Shown: one piece after another, positions 6,946-10,551 of the stretch
Position numbering within the stretch: the stretch's first letter is position 1
Layout of the letters: every line of letters begins with the position of its first letter
Origin: JAWLHJ01 sp040904945
GTDB lineage: Bacteria > Gemmatimonadota > Gemmatimonadetes > Longimicrobiales > Gaopeijiaceae
DNA length: 10,551 nt
Reading direction: 5' to 3'
Assembly: GCA_040904945.1 (NCBI GenBank)
Contig: JBBDSM010000031.1
Location: forward strand, 1-10,551
Translations under genes and position numbers: made by a program
Notes under the pieces: generated by a model
The model's database searches: none
Told to the model about the DNA's origin: nothing
What the model saw: the letters and a program-made list of their open reading frames with translations, nothing else

Positions 6946-8307
6946 TCACGCGGTCTCGCGCGCCGCGTCCTCCGCCTGTATCCGCGCCACGAAGCCGGTG
7001 TCCACGTCGCCCCGGATGAACGCTTCGTCGTCGAGGATCCGTCGGAGGAAGGGAAGCGTGGTGTGGATCCCCTCGATGATGAACTGATCGAGCGAATGCC
7101 TGGCCCGCACGACGGCCTCTTCCCGGTCGCGACCGCTCACGATGAGCTTGGCGATCAGCGAATCGTAGTAGGGAGGCACCTTGTAGCCCGCGTACACATG
7201 GGTGTCCAGGCGCACGCCCGGACCGCCCGGCGGGTGGAAGGTCCGAATCGTCCCCGGGGAGGGCGCGAAGTTGCGCGCCGGGTCCTCGGCGTTGATCCGG
7301 AACTCGATGGCGTGCCCGCGGAGCTCCGCGCCTTCCGGGTTGGAGAGCGGCTCTCCCGCCGCCACCCGGATCTGCTCCTTCACGAGATCGACCCCGGTGC
7401 ACACCTCGGTCACGGGGTGCTCCACCTGGATTCGCGTGTTCATCTCCATGAAGTAGAACGACCCGTCCTGGTCGAGCAGGAACTCCACGGTTCCGGCTCC
7501 GACGTAGTCGATGGCCTGGGCGGCTTTGACCGCGGCCTGGCCCATCTCCTCGCGCAGTTCGGGCGTGAGGGCCGGCGACGGCGCCTCTTCGAGCAGCTTC
7601 TGGTGGCGTCGCTGGATCGAGCAGTCGCGCTCACCGAAGTGGACGACCCTGCCGTCCTTGTCGCCGAAGACCTGGATCTCGACGTGGCGCGGCTTCAGGA
7701 TGCACTTCTCGAGATACACGCCCCCGTTGCCGAACGCCGCCTGGGCCTCGACCTGGGCGGCCCTCAGCTGCTTCTCGAACGTCTCGGCCTTGTCGGCGAT
7801 CCGCATTCCCTTCCCGCCCCCGCCGGCCGACGCCTTGACCATGATCGGATACCCGATCTCGTCGGCGACCCGACGCGCCTCGTCCATGTCGTCGATGATC
7901 CCCTCGGATCCCGGAACGGTCGGCACGCCCACGTCCATCATGGTCTGCCGGGCCGTTGCCTTGTCGCCCATCAGCCGGATCTGCTCCGGCGTGGGGCCGA
8001 TGAAGACCAGCTCCGAACGGGCACAGATTTCGCTGAACTCGGCGTTTTCGGCGAGGAACCCGTACCCGGGGTGGATCGCCTCGGCGCCCGTCACCTCGGC
8101 GGCGGCGATGATCCTCGGGATGTTCAGGTAGCTCTCGCTGGCCGCCGGTGGGCCTATGCAGACGTCTTCGTCGGCGAAGCGCACATGCAGTGACTCGCGA
8201 TCGGCCTCCGAATACACGGCGACCGTCTTCACGCCCAGCTCGTGACAGGCGCGGATGATGCGGAGCGCGATCTCGCCTCGATTGGCGATCAGAACCTTCT
8301 GGAACAA
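6946..8307 (-). CDS. accC: Biotin carboxylase subunit of acetyl-CoA carboxylase
   Basis: AccC is an ATP-grasp enzyme that carboxylates the biotin carried by AccB, using ATP and bicarbonate. The 453 residues match the family. The N-terminal domain begins FQKVLIANRGEIALR. Expected functional residues are in place: Lys116 (GDKATAR), Lys158 followed by the Gly-rich loop GGGGKGM (162-168), His208, Lys237, Glu275, Glu288, Asn290, Arg292 and the QVEHP bicarbonate/biotin region (294-298), and Arg337. The C-terminal domain includes PYYDSLIAKLIV. The start is TTG with a strong Shine-Dalgarno sequence, and no in-frame ATG lies nearby upstream. This sequence could in principle belong to another biotin-dependent carboxylase, but adjacency to accB and a length without fused domains support acetyl-CoA carboxylase. 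comB starts 10 bp downstream. Confidence 0.97.
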   Translation of the reverse strand: MFQKVLIANRGEIALRIIRACHELGVKTVAVYSEADRESLHVRFADEDVCIGPPAASESYLNIPRIIAAAEVTGAEAIHPGYGFLAENAEFSEICARSELVFIGPTPEQIRLMGDKATARQTMMDVGVPTVPGSEGIIDDMDEARRVADEIGYPIMVKASAGGGGKGMRIADKAETFEKQLRAAQVEAQAAFGNGGVYLEKCILKPRHVEIQVFGDKDGRVVHFGERDCSIQRRHQKLLEEAPSPALTPELREEMGQAAVKAAQAIDYVGAGTVEFLLDQDGSFYFMEMNTRIQVEHPVTEVCTGVDLVKEQIRVAAGEPLSNPEGAELRGHAIEFRINAEDPARNFAPSPGTIRTFHPPGGPGVRLDTHVYAGYKVPPYYDSLIAKLIVSGRDREEAVVRARHSLDQFIIEGIHTTLPFLRRILDDEAFIRGDVDTGFVARIQAEDAARETA

Positions 8308-8319
8308 GCGTATCCCTCC
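8305..8319 (-). promoter_or_regulatory. accC ribosome-binding site and TTG start
   Basis: The transcribed strand has GGAGGG (8314-8319), a 6-nt spacer ATACGC, then TTG (8305-8307). This decides the accC start, because the next residues, FQKVLIANRGE, are the normal biotin carboxylase N-terminus. The nearby upstream ATG (8319-8321) is out of frame. Confidence 0.85.
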
Positions 8320-8327
8320 ATGAACGC

Positions 8328-8360
8328 GGCACGTCCGATCCTCGGGGGCTCGGACGTGCC
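8328..8360 (-). promoter_or_regulatory. Hairpin 2 in the accB-accC spacer (perfect 11-bp inverted repeat)
   Basis: GGCACGTCCGA at 8328-8338 and TCGGACGTGCC at 8350-8360 are perfect inverted repeats separated by 11 bp. They would form a strong GC-rich stem-loop in the accB-accC transcript. It lies 4 bp after hairpin 1 and ends 8 nt before the accC Shine-Dalgarno sequence. The bases that follow on the transcript (GCGTTCATGG) contain no U-run. It could adjust accC expression relative to accB, act as a processing or stability element, or be part of a dispersed intergenic repeat. The sequence alone cannot decide. Confidence 0.6.
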
Positions 8361-8364
8361 TCGA

Positions 8365-8383
8365 CTCCTCCCCGAAGGAGGAG
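8365..8383 (-). promoter_or_regulatory. Hairpin 1 in the accB-accC spacer (7-bp stem, UUCGG loop)
   Basis: On the transcribed strand CTCCTCC and GGAGGAG form a perfect 7-bp stem around a TTCGG loop. It lies 35-53 nt after the accB stop codon. No U-tract follows, so it is not a standard intrinsic terminator. The CUCCUCC arm has anti-Shine-Dalgarno character and could alternatively pair with the GGAGG of the accC ribosome-binding site. The inverted repeat is seen directly; any function is inference. Confidence 0.55.
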
Positions 8384-8417
8384 AGTATGTCAGTCTTCCA
8401 GGCCGGCGCCGTGCGCG

Positions 8418-8894
8418 TCAGGGACGGACCCGGAACAGGACCTGGCCGAACTCCACCGGCTGAGCGTTCTCGACGCAGATCTCGGCGATGGTGCCCTTCA
8501 CCTCGGACTCCAGCTCGTTCATGAGCTTCATCGCTTCGATGATGCAGAGCGTGTCGCCGAGCCCGACCTTGCTGCCCTCATCGACATAGGACGGGGCGTC
8601 CGGCGCAGGGGCTCGGTAGAACGTGCCCACCATCGGCGACGTAACCTCGATGAGGCTCTCGTCCTTCGCAGACGCGCCCGCGGACTTGGGCTCGTCACCG
8701 GTGGGAGCCGACGCCGGAGCGGCCGCCTGGGGCTGCGGAGCCGCGGGCGCGAGGGCCTGCACGGCGGGCGCCGCGGCGACGGGCGGCGTCTTCGCCAACC
8801 GCACCCGCGTACCTCCGCGCTCGATCTCGAGTGAATCCACACCGCTCTCGTCGAACGCGCGAATCAAACGCTCCATGAACTCCAAGTCGATCAT
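8418..8894 (-). CDS. accB: Biotin carboxyl carrier protein of acetyl-CoA carboxylase
   Basis: AccB carries biotin between biotin carboxylase (AccC) and the carboxyltransferase (AccAD) in the first committed step of fatty acid synthesis. The 158-residue protein has three parts: an N-terminal segment (1-35) with a helix that in this family contacts AccC; a flexible Ala/Pro-rich linker (about 36-65); and a C-terminal biotinyl domain (about 82-158). The biotinylation motif EAMKLMNE is intact, with Lys123 as the attachment site 35 residues from the end, as expected. The 'thumb' segment typical of bacterial AccB is present as SPMVGTFYRAPAPDAPSYVDEG split across 86-107. The ATG is at 8892-8894, 4 bp after efp. 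accC follows after 110 bp that contain two hairpins. No AccA or AccD gene is in the window. Confidence 0.97.
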   Translation of the reverse strand: MIDLEFMERLIRAFDESGVDSLEIERGGTRVRLAKTPPVAAAPAVQALAPAAPQPQAAAPASAPTGDEPKSAGASAKDESLIEVTSPMVGTFYRAPAPDAPSYVDEGSKVGLGDTLCIIEAMKLMNELESEVKGTIAEICVENAQPVEFGQVLFRVRP

Positions 8895-8898
8895 GCGT

Positions 8899-9459
8899 TC
8901 ACACCCTGGAAAGGTATTTGTCTTCGGTTCGGTCGATCTTCAGCACGTCGCCCTCTTCGACGAAGAGCGGGACCTGGATGACGGCGCCGGTCTCCAGCGT
9001 GGCGGGCTTGGTGCCGCCCTGCGCCGTGTCGCCTCGGAGGCCCGGATCGGTCTTGGTCACCTCGAGCTCCACGAACTGTGGCAGCTCGACGCTGATGACC
9101 TTGTCGTTATGCACGAGCCCCTCGCACTCCATGTTCTCCTTGAGATACTGGAGCTGTTCCTCACCGAGCAGGTCCCCCGAAATCGGGATCATCTCGAAGG
9201 TGTTGGCGTCCATGAAGAAGTACAAGACGCCGTCGGTGTAGCTGTAGTTCACCGGCCGTCGCTCGAGGCGCACGTCCGTGACCTTCTCACCGGCCCGGTA
9301 GGTTTTGTCGACCACCGCGCCCGTCAGGACGTTCTTGAGCTTGGTGCGCACGAAGGCGCCGCCCTTACCGGGCTTCACGTGCTGGAAATAGCTGATGGCC
9401 CAGAGATCACCTTCGATCTCGAGGACCATTCCGTTGCGGAAATCCGCGGTGCTCGCCAT
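8899..9459 (-). CDS. efp: Translation elongation factor P
   Basis: EF-P binds the ribosome between the P and E sites and relieves stalling at polyproline stretches. The 186 residues match the normal length. The N-terminal KOW-like domain carries the loop HVKPGKGGAF with the tip lysine at Lys32, the position that is modified in many bacteria. A lysine tip argues against the rhamnosyl-arginine type. The two C-terminal OB-like domains follow, with conserved DANTFEMI and the ending GDVLKIDRTEDKYLSRV. No EpmA/EpmB-type modification gene is in the window, so the modification state cannot be told. The ATG at 9457-9459 has only a weak GAGG as ribosome-binding site. accB starts 4 bp after the stop, and the probable AGGG site of accB lies inside the 3' end of efp, so the two are likely co-transcribed. 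Confidence 0.97.
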   Translation of the reverse strand: MASTADFRNGMVLEIEGDLWAISYFQHVKPGKGGAFVRTKLKNVLTGAVVDKTYRAGEKVTDVRLERRPVNYSYTDGVLYFFMDANTFEMIPISGDLLGEEQLQYLKENMECEGLVHNDKVISVELPQFVELEVTKTDPGLRGDTAQGGTKPATLETGAVIQVPLFVEEGDVLKIDRTEDKYLSRV

Positions 9460-9504
9460 GCGGCCTCGCGTTGGGGATCGTGTGCTTGGATTCGCCCCGC
9501 GACG

Positions 9505-9939
9505 TCAGTCGCGGAGCCGGGCCACCAGGCCCCGGAGCCCTAGAAGATAGCTCTCGACGCCGAAGCCATAAACCACACCGGTCGCCACGCCCGAAAGATA
9601 GGAGTGATGCCTGAACGGTTCCCGGGCCGCCGTGTTGGAAAGGTGCACCTCGACGAAGGGACGGTCCACACCCGCGAGGGCATCCCGGAGCGCCACCGAA
9701 GTATGGGTCAGCGCGCCGGGATTGATCACGAAACCGTCTACCCGACCGGCGGCGTCCTCGACATGGTCGAGGATCTCCCCCTCGTGGTTCGACTGGAAGG
9801 TCTCGATCTCGACATCGAGCTGGCCGGCGAGCTCGCCCAGCGCAGCGTCCACGTCGGAGAGGGTGGCGGTCCCGTAGACCTCCGGCTCACGCCGGCCCAG
9901 GAGTCGCAGGTTCGGCCCGTGGATCACCCCGATCCTCAC
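9505..9939 (-). CDS. aroQ: Type II 3-dehydroquinate dehydratase
   Basis: Cytoplasmic enzyme of the shikimate pathway that dehydrates 3-dehydroquinate to 3-dehydroshikimate by the type II (anti-elimination) mechanism; the family forms dodecamers. The 144-residue length is normal. Family motifs are all present: the N-terminal IHGPNLRLLGRREPEVYG, QSNHEGE (49-55), NPGALTHTSVALRDAL, VEVHLSN and REPFRHHSYLS. The expected catalytic residues can be placed at Arg17, Tyr22 (active-site lid), Asn73, Glu97, His99 and Arg110. The usual NPAAYTHTS reads NPGALTHTS here, a mild variation. The start is GTG at 9937-9939, preceded by GAGGA with a 6-nt spacer and overlapping the stop of the upstream gene as GTGA. 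The downstream neighbour is efp after 45 bp. aroQ next to efp and accBC is a recurrent bacterial arrangement. Confidence 0.96.
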   Translation of the reverse strand: MRIGVIHGPNLRLLGRREPEVYGTATLSDVDAALGELAGQLDVEIETFQSNHEGEILDHVEDAAGRVDGFVINPGALTHTSVALRDALAGVDRPFVEVHLSNTAAREPFRHHSYLSGVATGVVYGFGVESYLLGLRGLVARLRD

Positions 9940-10551
9940 GACCGGTCCTCGCTCGGACCCCAGCTGAGGAGGTCCTCGAAGTACCGGCCGATGCTCGGAC
10001 CCGCGTCGGATGCTCCGCCGGTCTCCGCACCTTCGTCCGAGTCGGTCTCATCGCCGGTCCAGGCGAAAGGCGTGTCGATGTCGGGCTGACTCTCACGATA
10101 CTCGGCCAGGTCGCGCGCCAGCGATTCGAGCTGCTCGTCCCGCTCCCGGGCACGGGCCTCTCGGGCGGCGGTATCGGCGATGGGGTCCGGCGCCTCGTCC
10201 GCGCCGTGCATCTGCGCTTCCAGCTCCCTGAGTCGTGCCGTGAGGTCCTCGTCGTGGGGGCGCTCGGAGCGCAGCTGACGGAACACCTCGACCGCCCGCT
10301 CCAGGAAGCCCTGCTTCGCGTAGAGCTCGCCCAGCGTGCGGGTATAGATGCGCGGCGCCCCACCCGCAGGGGACGAGCCCTCGGGCTGGTCGGTCGGTAC
10401 GTGGACCGGCTCGTCGGGCTCGGAATCGGTCGGCTCCGGCGCGAGAGCCGAGACGTCCGGCGCGGCTTCGTCTTCGGGCTCGTCTTCCTCCGGCTCCGGC
10501 GCGAGAGACGTCACGTCCAGGACGAACTCGTCCTCCGCGGGCTCGTCTTCC
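9936..10551 (-). CDS. Acidic TPR-like protein of unknown function (5' part missing)
   Basis: I do not recognise a specific family. The frame is open to the right window edge, so the N-terminus is missing; 204 residues are visible. A GTG at 10512-10514 could be read as a start, but the same acidic repeat continues upstream of it, so I treat the gene as partial. In order there are: Asp/Glu/Pro-rich tandem repeats; one TPR-like helix pair (about 10210-10350, with LGELYAKQGFLERAVEVFRQL); an Arg/Glu-rich probable helix (about 10090-10165); an acidic Gly/Ser/Asp linker; and a C-terminal motif, SIGRYFEDLLSW, just before the end. No signal peptide or membrane segment is visible, so a cytoplasmic or peripheral protein is likely, perhaps a scaffold. 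Its TGA overlaps the GTG start of aroQ (GTGA), so the two are probably translationally coupled. The reading frame is secure; the function is not. Confidence 0.75.
   Translation of the reverse strand, partial: EDEPAEDEFVLDVTSLAPEPEEDEPEDEAAPDVSALAPEPTDSEPDEPVHVPTDQPEGSSPAGGAPRIYTRTLGELYAKQGFLERAVEVFRQLRSERPHDEDLTARLRELEAQMHGADEAPDPIADTAAREARARERDEQLESLARDLAEYRESQPDIDTPFAWTGDETDSDEGAETGGASDAGPSIGRYFEDLLSWGPSEDRS
10398..10551 (-). repeat. Acidic tandem repeat within the TPR-like gene, 60-63 bp period
   Basis: Two adjacent 20-residue units are visible, DVTSLAPEPEEDEPEDEAAP followed by DVSALAPEPTDSEPDEPVHV. A third copy is suggested at the window edge by another EDEP..EDE..DV stretch. At DNA level the 17-mer CGGCTCCGGCGCGAGAG occurs at 10431-10447 and again at 10491-10507, exactly 60 bp apart. 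GGGCTCGTCTTCC occurs at 10476-10488 and 10539-10551, 63 bp apart. The array probably continues outside the window. Confidence 0.8.

Noticed and set aside
8328..8383. Intrinsic terminator between accB and accC
   Set aside because: Stable stems are present but neither is followed by a U-run, and accC would then lack a visible promoter.
8384..8417. Possible promoter for accC (CATACT resembling a -10 box)
   Set aside because: No convincing -35 hexamer lies at the right distance upstream, and the spacing to neighbouring genes already suggests read-through from accB.
9460..9504. 45-bp gap between aroQ and efp as a regulatory site
   Set aside because: I see no hairpin, promoter-like hexamers or repeat in it beyond a weak GAGG near the efp start.
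1..10551. Mobile element, CRISPR array, defence system or biosynthetic cluster
   Set aside because: All coding space is taken by housekeeping or envelope genes with uniform base composition. No transposase, integrase, direct-repeat array or toxin-antitoxin-like pair was found.

Overview
The window is a dense, GC-rich bacterial chromosome segment in which every gene I can support lies on the minus strand. In transcription order (high to low coordinates) the genes are: the 3' part of an acidic TPR-type protein, aroQ, efp, accB, accC, comB, ftsK, lolA, rimO, a small outer-membrane beta-barrel protein, and a Gfo/Idh/MocA-type oxidoreductase that reaches the left edge. LolA and a signal-peptide beta-barrel protein indicate a diderm (Gram-negative type) cell. 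High GC, the gene order and the style of the acidic TPR protein would fit a Gemmatimonadota-like organism. That is a guess from general knowledge; nothing in the window proves the phylum. I see no tRNA, rRNA, CRISPR array, insertion sequence, integrase or prophage gene.

Layout by region. 9936-10551: TPR-like protein with N-terminal acidic tandem repeats, running off the right edge. 8418-9939: aroQ (shikimate pathway), efp (translation elongation factor P) and accB (biotin carboxyl carrier). aroQ/efp/accB/accC clusters are common in bacteria. 8308-8417: the only sizeable gap, 110 bp, holding two perfect inverted repeats and the strong ribosome-binding site of accC. 6946-8307: accC (biotin carboxylase), starting with TTG. 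6207-6935: comB (2-phosphosulfolactate phosphatase family). 3817-6207: ftsK (DNA translocase). 3161-3820: lolA. 1681-3150: rimO. 1013-1684: outer-membrane barrel. 1-1016: Gfo/Idh/MocA oxidoreductase.

The genes are packed like one long operon. Five of the ten junctions overlap by 1-4 bases (GTGA, TGATG and three ATGA overlaps). Four more have gaps of 4, 10, 10 and 45 bases. Only accB-accC has room for regulation. No intrinsic terminator with a U-tract was found. The contents are mostly housekeeping: malonyl-CoA formation (accB, accC), aromatic precursor synthesis (aroQ), translation quality (efp, rimO), chromosome segregation at division (ftsK) and envelope biogenesis (lolA and the barrel protein).

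I did not find a clear undescribed multi-gene system. The points most worth a second look are the hairpin pair between accB and accC, the altered catalytic positions in the terminal oxidoreductase, and the acidic repeat protein with its short C-terminal motif.
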